A stretch of 56,517 bases of DNA from Alteromonadaceae bacterium (GTDB lineage Bacteria > Pseudomonadota > Gammaproteobacteria > Enterobacterales > Alteromonadaceae), in the NCBI GenBank assembly GCA_013373625.1, contig JABXHM010000015.1, positions 1-56,517 on the forward strand, read 5' to 3'. The first letter of the stretch is position 1; each line of letters starts with the position of its first letter. The notes under the pieces are model-generated. The model made no database searches, had not been told where the DNA came from, and was given only the letters and a program-made list of their open reading frames with translations. This document shows positions 26,397 to 34,182 of this stretch, one piece after another. A program made the translations under genes and the position numbers.

Positions 26397-28610
26397 CTAG
26401 CGCAGGAAGGCTTCATGCAGACCACCATCTACACTCACAACCTGTCCTGTCGTTTTACTCAGTTGACCCGATATTAATAAATAGGCAGCTTCTGCCTGAT
26501 CATCCGGTGTAATGGGCTGCTTGGTCAGGGTGCGTTGTGCATAGAACCCAGCCAGTTTATTGCGTAATGTTTCGGTTGATTCGCTTTCCGAAAATTCAAT
26601 ATTGTATTTGCTAAGCGATGAAATTACGCGGTCGCGGGGAAACATGTTACTGCCCTGTACTACCGTTGCCGGAGCCAGCGCATTAACGTTTACCAGGGGA
26701 GCCAGAGTGACGGCTAACTCGCGCATCAGATGATTGGCCGCCGCTTTACTGGTGTCATATGCCAGCGACCCCTTTTTCGATACAGCGGCGTTGACACTGG
26801 TGGTTAACACCATTGCACCTTTAAGCGCCTGTTGCTGCCAGATTTTGTTGGCCTCTGAGGCCACCACATAACCGCCTTTCACGTTAACGCCAAAGCTTAA
26901 GTCAAACACATCATCATTTTTGGCCATATCAGCGCCTTCGGCGACAAATACACCTGCAGTAACAACGACTTTATCAATGCCACCGTATGCCAAAAGGACC
27001 TGTTTAAACATCGCCTCTACCGTGTCGCGTTTGGTAATGTCTACCGCCAGCGCAATGGCAGGTCCACAAGCAGAAATGCCTGTGCCGGCTACGCCAATAC
27101 CCTGACCATAAATAGTAGTTAACTCGGCTGCAGTTTGCTCGGCATTCTCCAGCTTGAGGTCGGCGCAGACCACGTGAGCGCCTTCTTTTGCCACCCGGTG
27201 AGCCGTCGCTTTACCAATACCATCACCGGCACCGATGACCACTACCACATCACGTGCCAGCGTTTTTTCCGCCGGCATACGTTGCAACTTGGCTTCCTCA
27301 AGTGCCCAGTATTCAATATCAAAGGCCTCCTGCGCAGGCAGCGCCGTATATTCAGAGATGGCTTCAGCACCGCGCATTACTTCAATGGCGCAATTGTAAA
27401 ATTCGGCCGTTACCCGCGACTCACTCTTATTTTTACCCCAGGCAATCATGCCTACACCCGGAATTAAAATAACGGTTGGGCTCGGATCACGCATTGCCGG
27501 TGAATCGTCGCGTTTACAGGCATTATAATAAGCGGTGTAGTCTTCGCGATATTGCTCAAGGCCCTGCTTAAATTTTTCAATAAGCGTTGCCATATCATCA
27601 TTTTGCGGGTCAAAATCTACAAACAGTGGCTTAATTTTGGTGCGCAAAAAGTGATCCGGGCAGGACGTACCTAATGCCGCAAGACGCTTGGCATCAACGC
27701 TGTTTACAAACCGCAGGGTCGCGTCGTCGGTTTGTACTGTACCAATAAATTTAACATTGTTTGAAACCAGACCGCGGGCAACCGGTAAAAATCCGGTGAG
27801 CAGTTCGGTGCGCTCTGCTTCACTCAGTGCCGCATATTTCTGACCGCCGAAGGTCTGGTCCCCCTTGTCATGTTCTTCAATGTATCGGGCGGCGGTTTCT
27901 ATTACCCACAGTGATGTTTCGTAACAGCTTTTACTCTCTGATGACCAGTTGGTATGGCCATGCTGACCAAGCAGAATGCCCCATATGTCAGGATGTTTGG
28001 CATAGGTGTCTTCACACAGCTTGGCAGCTTCCCAGCCTGGGCGCATCCACGGCACGTAGGCAAGTTTGCCGCCCCATATCACTTCGGTTAACGCTTCCTG
28101 ATCTTTACATGAGGCAACCGAAATCACCGCATTGGGGTGCAGGTGATCAACGTGCTTCTCGTCGATCATTGAATGTAGCGGGGTATCAATAGACGAAGCT
28201 CGCGGGTTCAGACAAAAATTACAGTGCTTGAACATGCCGACCATACGGTCTTCACCTGCCGATTTGTAACCTTTATCTGAATAGGCCTGATACACACCAT
28301 CCAGCGCATTGAGTTTATCCTGATACAGCGACGAAAAATTTTCCTGTTTGGAGGTGCGTAAATCCCCCCCTGAGCCTTTTACCCATAACACTTCCACGTC
28401 CTCACCGGTGAGCGGGTCTTTTTCCGTCAGCTTGGCAGACGTATTGCCCCCACCCGTATTGGTTATGCGCTGATCCTCACCTAACTTATTAGAGCGATAC
28501 ACGAGGTTATCAACGGGACTGAGTTCGTCTGCAATGTGGTCTTCCCACAAATAATTGACGTGTTTGTATTCATCGGGTTTAAAAGGCATAGCGGAGTCCT
28601 GTGAATTCAA
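26397..28610 (-). CDS. rhaD: Bifunctional rhamnulose-1-phosphate aldolase / L-lactaldehyde dehydrogenase
   Basis: A 737-residue fusion of the TIGR02632 type. Residues about 1-410 are a class II aldolase (GEDRMVGMFKHC, zinc ligands in EKHVDHLHPNAVISVASC, and LLGQHGHTNWS). Residues about 455-737 are a short-chain dehydrogenase with the Rossmann motif VVVIGAGDGIGKATAHRVAKEGAHVVCAD, an NVKGGYVVASEA stretch and the catalytic YDTSKAAANHL. The aldolase cleaves rhamnulose-1-phosphate to DHAP and L-lactaldehyde; the fused partner in related RhaEW proteins oxidises lactaldehyde to lactate. It heads the rhaD-rhaI(-lldD) operon behind a predicted promoter overlapped by the shared 20-bp operator. Confidence 0.93.
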   Translation of the reverse strand: MNSQDSAMPFKPDEYKHVNYLWEDHIADELSPVDNLVYRSNKLGEDQRITNTGGGNTSAKLTEKDPLTGEDVEVLWVKGSGGDLRTSKQENFSSLYQDKLNALDGVYQAYSDKGYKSAGEDRMVGMFKHCNFCLNPRASSIDTPLHSMIDEKHVDHLHPNAVISVASCKDQEALTEVIWGGKLAYVPWMRPGWEAAKLCEDTYAKHPDIWGILLGQHGHTNWSSESKSCYETSLWVIETAARYIEEHDKGDQTFGGQKYAALSEAERTELLTGFLPVARGLVSNNVKFIGTVQTDDATLRFVNSVDAKRLAALGTSCPDHFLRTKIKPLFVDFDPQNDDMATLIEKFKQGLEQYREDYTAYYNACKRDDSPAMRDPSPTVILIPGVGMIAWGKNKSESRVTAEFYNCAIEVMRGAEAISEYTALPAQEAFDIEYWALEEAKLQRMPAEKTLARDVVVVIGAGDGIGKATAHRVAKEGAHVVCADLKLENAEQTAAELTTIYGQGIGVAGTGISACGPAIALAVDITKRDTVEAMFKQVLLAYGGIDKVVVTAGVFVAEGADMAKNDDVFDLSFGVNVKGGYVVASEANKIWQQQALKGAMVLTTSVNAAVSKKGSLAYDTSKAAANHLMRELAVTLAPLVNVNALAPATVVQGSNMFPRDRVISSLSKYNIEFSESESTETLRNKLAGFYAQRTLTKQPITPDDQAEAAYLLISGQLSKTTGQVVSVDGGLHEAFLR

Positions 28611-28656
28611 GTAATCGGTTTTGACGGCTATTGATAATTACCGTTCATTTAAATTC

Positions 28657-28700
28657 AATATACATCCCAATCAATCTTTGTCAATCATATTCAATCAATA
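28657..28700 (-). promoter_or_regulatory. rhaD promoter overlapped by DeoR-type operator
   Basis: On the minus strand TTGACA (28679-28684) and TATATT (28657-28662) are spaced by 16 bases, a strong sigma-70 promoter about 47 bases before the rhaD ATG. The element TCAATCATATTCAATCAATA (28681-28700) overlaps the -35 box, and a third CAATCA lies at 28668. The last two CAATCA units are exactly 10 bp apart, one helical turn. The same 20-mer, with one mismatch, lies before the kinase gene, so this is very likely the operator of the cluster's DeoR repressor. Confidence 0.75.
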
Positions 28701-28899
28701 TATAACAACATTTTTACAATTGTTTTATCAGTGAAATTTATTGAAAATACAATCAGAAAACCGATTAAAAATTAACCGGCCGTCAGGCAGTGCAATCGCT
28801 CGTTTAACACTACACCGGATGATTAGCAGGCGGGATAAAAGTGCAGAACTTTGAATAAAGCAAGGCAGGTACCGACGTTGCCGCCGGGCCAGAAAATGA

Positions 28900-29685
28900 C
28901 TAACCGCAGGCTTCTACCACCACGACATTGATGCCGCGCTGACGAATTTTATCGAGGGCTTCCGGTTCTGCATTGCTGTCAGTAATAATGGTATCCACTT
29001 CGTCCAGTCCGCAGAATATCAAATTACCTTTTACACCGATCTTAGTACTGTCGGCCAGGACGATGAGTTTGTCAGCCCGCTTACGCAGCTTTTGTTCAGC
29101 CAGGATCAACAGCGGATCACTCTCCATTACGCCAAACTCGCTGAGACCGGGCGTTCCCATAAACATTTTGCTGCCACGATAATTTTGCGTGGTATCGTTT
29201 TCGAACGAACTAAGAATAATACTTTGCTTCCGATACACTTCACCGCCGGGTAAAGTGACCTGATTTTGACTGTTTTCCAGTAACTCATGGGCCAGTACAA
29301 ACGAATTGGTAAGAATGTTCATCCGCCGTTCGGTAAGAAACTCAGACATCATAAAGGTTGACGAACCGCCGTTGATGATGACCGACTCGCCATCTTCACA
29401 CAGTTCGGTTGCGGCTTTGGCAATCATTCTTTTGGTATCGACATTACGCTCCCGGTCAACCAAAAACGCATTGCCGGATAACTTAAAGCTGGCAACAGAG
29501 CGGTCTTCAAGCACCTGAGCGCCGCCTCGGATCTTTTTAAGCTTATTAGCATCGGCGAGTTTATTCAGATCACGTCGAATGGTTGCTTCGGAGGAATCTA
29601 GCTGGGTACACAGATCTCTGACGCTAACAAAGGTCGTTTCGTCAAGAATATCCAAAATAAGCTGGTGTCGCTGCTTTTCCAGCAT
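28900..29685 (-). CDS. DeoR-family repressor of the rhamnose genes
   Basis: A 261-residue DeoR/GlpR-type regulator. The start MLEKQRHQLILDIL at 29685 is chosen because it follows AAGGAAG and begins the winged helix-turn-helix (VSVRDLCTQLDSSEATIRRDLNKLADANKLKKIRGGAQ); an in-frame ATG at 29757 has no such site. The sensor domain (about 80-255) has the family features GESVIINGGSSTFMM, NILTNSFVLAHELL, KMFMGTPGLSEFGVMESDPLLILAEQKLRKRADKLIVLADSTKIG and VDTIITDSNAEPEALDKI. It probably represses the cluster until a rhamnose pathway phosphate ester such as rhamnulose-1-phosphate accumulates. It lies between kinase and aldolase genes, with a dyad in its own promoter region. Confidence 0.92.
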   Translation of the reverse strand: MLEKQRHQLILDILDETTFVSVRDLCTQLDSSEATIRRDLNKLADANKLKKIRGGAQVLEDRSVASFKLSGNAFLVDRERNVDTKRMIAKAATELCEDGESVIINGGSSTFMMSEFLTERRMNILTNSFVLAHELLENSQNQVTLPGGEVYRKQSIILSSFENDTTQNYRGSKMFMGTPGLSEFGVMESDPLLILAEQKLRKRADKLIVLADSTKIGVKGNLIFCGLDEVDTIITDSNAEPEALDKIRQRGINVVVVEACG

Positions 29686-29746
29686 AGTGCTTCCTTTATC
29701 ATCATTATTAGACTGTAGGAAGTTAATATAATTACCTATCCCCACG

Positions 29747-29780
29747 CAAGCAATCAAAAACGTAGATTGGTGATTGCTTG
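29747..29780. promoter_or_regulatory. Inverted repeat upstream of the DeoR repressor gene
   Basis: CAAGCAATCA (29747-29756) and TGATTGCTTG (29771-29780) form a perfect 10-bp inverted repeat with a 14-base spacer. A further TGATTGCTT copy begins at 29802, at the end of the kinase gene. The CAATCA core matches the repeats before rhaD and the kinase gene. The position, 60-95 bases before the repressor start, fits autoregulation. Confidence 0.6.
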
Positions 29781-29808
29781 TGAATGTTTCATAATTGAAA
29801 CTGATTGC

Positions 29809-31197
29809 TTATTGATTTATTCGTTGGTACCAGTTTTGTCGATATGCGTCCAGGCCAGTAAATGCTGAAGCACGGCACGGTTGCAGCGCCAGAGCCATTT
29901 CGGTATCACTGTCGAAACCGATTAGCGCCGCAGCGCCCATCACGGTACCGGTATTATCTTGTGACAACATCACCGTTTGCTCAGGGCGCAGTTGCGCTAC
30001 CAATTCACATAACAAGGTATTTTTTAAAAACGCGCCTTCAATATAAATGGGGCCGGTAGCGTTAAGGTCATTCAGTCGTTGGTCAATCATCAACGCACAA
30101 TAGAGCGTGGCAATTGCCTGCGGTGCCGGCGGCTGCGCCGGACACGCCAACACCGGCTTTGCACCGCCATAGGGGCCATTCCCGTTACTGAAGTCTGGTG
30201 TTACCAGCCAGCGTTCATTAATTGCTTGCTGAATATCGGCAGGCTGCGCAGCCATACTAATATTACCGCCCAGACGTGCACATATCGTTTCGTACTCACG
30301 TCCCCCCATAAAACGGGCACAGCTTACCGGTTGTTTAAAAATATCCACATTCGCCAGTGTGTCGCGGTGGCCGCCCAATTGGCTGACATCACCATTGGCT
30401 TGCATCGCAATCGTCCAGGTGCCGGTTGAGATCACCGTGAAACTTTCATCTGTTGCAGCACGCTGCAAGATATAACGCAATAAACTGGCGTTGCTATCGT
30501 GAATGCCGGTATAAATCTTACAATCAGCCGGCAAACTGGTCTGTTGTGATACAGTCTGGCTTACCGTACCCAGCTCATCCCAGGCGTTTTTAAGCGGTGG
30601 AAATAAGTGTCGCCAACCGCAGCGCTCAACCAGCGACGAATAGTCTTTAACCGCGGGTTGCCACAGGTCGGTATGGCAACCCAAAGAAGTGACTTCCGAA
30701 GCCAGATCTGCGCCAAGTCGCCAGGCCCAGTACTGCGGATACATAAGAATATGTGTGACCCGTGAAAACGCCTGCGGATACATGGCTTGCAGCCAGAACA
30801 GCTGGCGGCCTAAATTAAGCCCGGCAGGCAGCGACGGCGAGAGAGTTTCATTAAAGTCAGGCCGCACTGCGGCGTAATCTGCCTCACACTGCGCTATGCC
30901 ATCGTACTCATAATCGAGCACCGCCAACGCAAGCGCTTGTTCCCGATCACCGACGCTATTGTCAATCAGCGCCGCCGTCGCACCATGGGTGGTAACAACG
31001 ATTGCACTTATCTCGGCGGTTCGACTGTAAGACTTTAACGTCTCGGTTAACCATCGCCAAATGCCGTCTACATCAGCCTGTGGGTACATCCCCATGAGCG
31101 GCGCATTTTTACTGCTAAAGCTTGCAGCAGGCTGGCCGTTTTCGATCACCAACAGTTTAATATGCGTTTTGCCAATATCGAGAACAGCTTGCAACAT
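29809..31197 (-). CDS. FGGY-family sugar kinase, probable L-rhamnulokinase
   Basis: A 462-residue kinase of the FGGY superfamily. The start MLQAVLDIGKTHIKLLVIENG at 31197 follows TTGGAGTTTCGCA and gives the phosphate-1 motif DIGKTHIK at the N-terminus; the upstream in-frame ATG at 31245 is less likely. Other family pieces are AIVVTTHGATAALID, PAGLNLGRQLFWLQAMYPQAF, ILMYPQYWAWRLGADLASEVTSLGCHTDLW, IYTGIHDSNASLLRYIL, SFTVISTGTWTIAMQ and GPIYIEGAFLKNTLLCELVAQL. It should phosphorylate L-rhamnulose with ATP before aldol cleavage. It is of the alphaproteobacterial RhaK type rather than E. coli RhaB. The gene has its own promoter with the shared operator, and the repressor gene follows 123 bases later. 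Confidence 0.88.
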   Translation of the reverse strand: MLQAVLDIGKTHIKLLVIENGQPAASFSSKNAPLMGMYPQADVDGIWRWLTETLKSYSRTAEISAIVVTTHGATAALIDNSVGDREQALALAVLDYEYDGIAQCEADYAAVRPDFNETLSPSLPAGLNLGRQLFWLQAMYPQAFSRVTHILMYPQYWAWRLGADLASEVTSLGCHTDLWQPAVKDYSSLVERCGWRHLFPPLKNAWDELGTVSQTVSQQTSLPADCKIYTGIHDSNASLLRYILQRAATDESFTVISTGTWTIAMQANGDVSQLGGHRDTLANVDIFKQPVSCARFMGGREYETICARLGGNISMAAQPADIQQAINERWLVTPDFSNGNGPYGGAKPVLACPAQPPAPQAIATLYCALMIDQRLNDLNATGPIYIEGAFLKNTLLCELVAQLRPEQTVMLSQDNTGTVMGAAALIGFDSDTEMALALQPCRASAFTGLDAYRQNWYQRINQ

Positions 31198-31292
31198 TGC
31201 GAAACTCCAACAGCTAAGTAAGGCCAGTATAAGCTGACTGACCATTTCCTGGGGCAGCGGGCATCACCACCAATCATTAACACGATTCCAAC

Positions 31293-31323
31293 AAAATACA
31301 CCATCAATCACATTCAATCAATA
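31293..31323 (-). promoter_or_regulatory. Rhamnulokinase promoter overlapped by the shared operator
   Basis: On the minus strand TTGATT (31316-31321) and TATTTT (31293-31298) are 17 bases apart, about 95 bases before the kinase ATG. TCAATCACATTCAATCAATA (31304-31323) covers the -35 box and spacer; it differs from the rhaD copy at one of 20 positions and keeps the 10-bp spacing of its CAATCA units. Another CAATCA lies at 31271. Confidence 0.65.
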
Positions 31324-31489
31324 CCACTCATATAAAATCAAAGTGTTAGTCGACCGTTAATAGTGATGGTCAATATGGCGCATTATGATTATGCGCGCCT
31401 GTTTGGGGAAACTTGTGGACAGGGTTGTTGCAGCCGGGGAACAGGCCTGCTTTGTGACGCATGGTTTATCACGCCATGGCAGGTATCAA

Positions 31490-32032
31490 CTAGCACTGTC
31501 CCAGGCTAAATCCCACGCCGCCGCTGAACAGCATCAGGTGGGTTTGATCATCAATAACCTGTTGTTGGCCAAGGGCTACCCACTGATAATACACATTGCG
31601 ATGAACCAGAGCCTTTAAGCCGCGGTGTATATCAACATACAGACGCGGATTATCAGGGTTACTGCCATCAAAGCTTAACGGGTGCCTTTCTGAGAGTAGC
31701 ACCTTATGACCTAAGTTTGTGCTTACTTCTATTACATCGCCTTTGTCTGTTTGATGTTGTTGCCATTGAGTAATGATATATGGGGCATCTTCTACCTGAA
31801 TTCTTACCTGTTCGGCTGGCGTTTTTAAATAGTAATCATCGCCATCTTTAAGCAATACACTGGCAAACAGCTTAACTAACTTTTCACGCCCTATGGGGCT
31901 ACCCATGTACCACCAGCTACCATCCGCTTTAATGGTCATGTCGATATCGCCACAGAACGGCGGGTGCCACTGGTCAAACGGCGGTGCCGCGTCGAGATTT
32001 TCGATTTGCGATGACAACGTTTTAAGATCCAT
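31490..32032 (-). CDS. DUF1285-family protein
   Basis: A 180-residue soluble protein matching DUF1285: FDQWHPPFCGDIDMTIKADGSWWYMGSPIGREKLVKLFASVL, then YYLKTPAEQVRIQVEDAPYI and a C-terminal half that repeats the same barrel-like fold. Structures of the family show two related beta-rich domains with a possible ligand pocket, but no reaction is known. No signal peptide. It is a common single-copy gene in gammaproteobacteria and probably has nothing to do with the rhamnose genes next to it; the operator at 31304-31323 lies downstream of it and faces the kinase. Confidence 0.9.
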   Translation of the reverse strand: MDLKTLSSQIENLDAAPPFDQWHPPFCGDIDMTIKADGSWWYMGSPIGREKLVKLFASVLLKDGDDYYLKTPAEQVRIQVEDAPYIITQWQQHQTDKGDVIEVSTNLGHKVLLSERHPLSFDGSNPDNPRLYVDIHRGLKALVHRNVYYQWVALGQQQVIDDQTHLMLFSGGVGFSLGQC

Positions 32033-32153
32033 GACACATAGTACTCAGTGAGTTGAATACCCATCATCTAAACAAATTTACCGATAAAATGACAGCATAG
32101 CCCGATCTGCAAGGTTGTGTAGTCAGTCTTATGCGCGCCACTTCACTATGACT

Positions 32154-32189
32154 TTTTGGTATACCACTACCAAAATAAATAGTTTGGTA
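32154..32189. promoter_or_regulatory. GntR(FadR-type)-like operator before the class II aldolase gene
   Basis: TTTTGGTA (32154-32161), six bases, then its exact reverse complement TACCAAAA (32168-32175). Inside it is the 10-bp palindrome TGGTATACCA (32157-32166), and a third TTTGGTA lies at 32183. TGGTnnACCA palindromes are typical of FCD-domain GntR repressors such as UxuR/ExuR and LldR. It is 60-100 bases before the aldolase start. No GntR gene is in this window, so the regulator would be encoded elsewhere. Confidence 0.55.
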
Positions 32190-32251
32190 GATCAGCCCGA
32201 CTGTTTTACCGTCTGAGCAACCTCCGCTTAATAACAGTTAAGGAACTTACT

Positions 32252-33007
32252 ATGGTTGCGCAAAACGGCGCTTATACCAGTGAGGCACAAAGTCTGCGTG
32301 CAGACCTGGCCGCTGCCTATCGGCTACTCGCGCTGGAAGGTTGGAGCGATACTATCTTTACCCATATCTCAGCGCGCACGAGCGATGCAGATGATCGCTT
32401 TTTACTCAACAGTTATGGTTTACTGCCAGAAGAAGTTTGCGCATCCAACCTGATAGAGGTGGATGTACATGGTAATAATGCCGGGATTAATCCTGCATCG
32501 GTCAATCCCGCCGGGTTTACTATTCACAGTGCGGTTCACATGGCTCGTCATGATGCTCACTGCGTTATGCACACCCATACCATGGCTGGTATGGCAGTCG
32601 CGGGGCTGGCGGAAGGCTTAATCCCGCTAAACCAAACCAGCATGGAATTTTATAACCGTGTGGCCTACTACGATTATCAGGGGATCCCACTGGAGTGTGA
32701 CGAACGCGACGCAATTGTTAAGGCATTGGGTAACAGCAATAGTATGATTTTACGTAATCACGGTTTATTAACGGTAGGACGAACCGTAGCCGAAGCCTTT
32801 TACCGTATGTACTACCTCAATAAAGCCTGCGAGATTCAAATCGAGACGATGAAAACCGGTGGAAAATTGTTAATTCCCTCGGACGACATTGCCGAGCACG
32901 TTGCACAGCAAGCTTCAAGCCCGGTCTATCAGGCCCAGAGCGTCGATCTGATTTGGCAAGCCATGCGCAGGAAGCTAGACCGCATTGATCCTTCTTACCA
33001 ACAGTGA
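32252..33007 (+). CDS. Class II aldolase/adducin family protein
   Basis: A 251-residue zinc-dependent class II aldolase-fold protein. The zinc ligands are visible in CVMHTHTMAGMAVA and in LRNHGLLTVGRTVAEAF; the N-terminal SDTIFTHISAR is the usual phosphate-loop region. The subgroup is the adducin-like family of unknown substrate rather than FucA or AraD, and may act as an aldolase, decarboxylase or epimerase. AAGGAACTTACT precedes the ATG. A GntR-type operator lies upstream. It is monocistronic and converges on the lactate-dehydrogenase-like gene. The neighbourhood hints at organic or amino acid catabolism, but I cannot place it in a step. Confidence 0.85.
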   Translation: MVAQNGAYTSEAQSLRADLAAAYRLLALEGWSDTIFTHISARTSDADDRFLLNSYGLLPEEVCASNLIEVDVHGNNAGINPASVNPAGFTIHSAVHMARHDAHCVMHTHTMAGMAVAGLAEGLIPLNQTSMEFYNRVAYYDYQGIPLECDERDAIVKALGNSNSMILRNHGLLTVGRTVAEAFYRMYYLNKACEIQIETMKTGGKLLIPSDDIAEHVAQQASSPVYQAQSVDLIWQAMRRKLDRIDPSYQQ

Positions 33008-33027
33008 GTGGCTTTCCATCCCTGGTC

Positions 33028-33053
33028 AAAAAAAGACCCGCAATATGCGGGTC
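33028..33053 (-). terminator. Rho-independent terminator of the LDH-like gene
   Basis: On the minus strand a perfect 8-bp stem (GACCCGCA/TGCGGGTC) with a 3-base loop is followed by seven T residues (A-run at 33028-33034 on the plus strand). It is about 105 bases past the LDH-like stop and 20 bases past the aldolase stop, so it may also stop the opposing transcript weakly. Confidence 0.8.
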
Positions 33054-33157
33054 TGTACGGAGAGGTAAAAGGCCAGTCTGCGACCTTTAAACCCACAATG
33101 AAACTTATCATGATATCTGAGCTGTGCTACCCAACGGCCAGGTTTAGCGCGTATCTC

Positions 33158-34057
33158 TTAAGACGCCACGTGCTGGCGAATGATATCTGCCGAGTGGTTA
33201 AATTTTTGCTGCTCGCTGTCGCTCAATTTCAGCGCAAATCGTTTGCCCAAACCAAAGCTACCCACCTGGCTTGGGTGGCTAATGTAGCAACCGGTCTCAG
33301 CGTCATACACTGACACCGAAAAAATCGTTTTGCTGTTTGCCAGGATGGCCTGGCAAATGTTGGTTGCTATTGCGGCGATACCGAACTGAGTGCATTGTTT
33401 ACCCGCGTAAATTTCGCTAGCAACGTCGGTAACCTGCCTTTCCAATTGCGCTTTTAACTCCGCGGACAGGTGCTGTTCGACAGCCTGGCCAACAATGCGC
33501 ACTGATGACCAGGCAATAAATTGTGAATCACCGTGTTCGCCACTCACAAAACCCATGACGTCTGCCGGGCTCACGCCCAACAATTCACCCAGCATTCTTT
33601 TTAAACGCAACGTATCCAACGATGTACCGGTGCCAAACACACGACTGGTGGGTAAACCCGATGCCTGCTGCAAAATCTGCGTGATCACATCACACGGATT
33701 AGTAATATTAAGCACTATTCCGTCGTAGGCCGCGGCATTCAGCGTGTGCGCCAAGCCGATAATACCGGCTCTGTTGCGGGTATACTCATCAAGACGGTCA
33801 AGCGAGCTAATTTCATCCGGGCCGATTGCAACGACTATGATGTCTGCGCTCAACATTGCAGCGGTATCATTAACCCTTATCGTTACCTGTTCATTTAAGG
33901 CTACCAACGCATCACCTAAGTCAAGGGCGTGACTATTGACCTTTCTGGTATTGGTATCAATAAGCGTCAGCTCACAGACCGCCCCTTTGTTGATGAGCGA
34001 TTGCGCCAGTGACGCGCCAACGTGTCCGCAACCAACAATTGCAATGTGCCTTGTCAT
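33158..34057 (-). CDS. L-2-hydroxyacid (lactate/malate-like) dehydrogenase
   Basis: A 299-residue NAD-dependent enzyme of the LDH/MDH family. The Rossmann motif is IAIVGCGHVGASLAQSL with the adenine-binding Asp34 in LTLIDTN. The catalytic set is intact: Asp148 and Arg151 (GTSLDTLRLKRML) and His175 (VSGEHGDSQ). Arg88 aligns with the mobile-loop Arg of lactate dehydrogenase, but the residues before it read PDEISSLD instead of the QKPGE of true LDH. Asp81/Glu82 near the specificity position would favour a positively charged side chain. It is most like L-2-hydroxyisocaproate dehydrogenases. It may interconvert a 2-hydroxy and a 2-oxo acid for the guanidino-type cluster that follows; the substrate is inferred. 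Confidence 0.85.
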   Translation of the reverse strand: MTRHIAIVGCGHVGASLAQSLINKGAVCELTLIDTNTRKVNSHALDLGDALVALNEQVTIRVNDTAAMLSADIIVVAIGPDEISSLDRLDEYTRNRAGIIGLAHTLNAAAYDGIVLNITNPCDVITQILQQASGLPTSRVFGTGTSLDTLRLKRMLGELLGVSPADVMGFVSGEHGDSQFIAWSSVRIVGQAVEQHLSAELKAQLERQVTDVASEIYAGKQCTQFGIAAIATNICQAILANSKTIFSVSVYDAETGCYISHPSQVGSFGLGKRFALKLSDSEQQKFNHSADIIRQHVAS

Positions 34058-34182
34058 AATGCCATATTGTTTAAGCCTTCATTGCGTGCAGTGTAGAGTG
34101 CCAGAAGTGCCGGCGCTATCAGTGTTTTTGAATAGTGGCATGCACTTTTGGAATACCCTGAAGATAAGGGGAGTGGCAGCGG

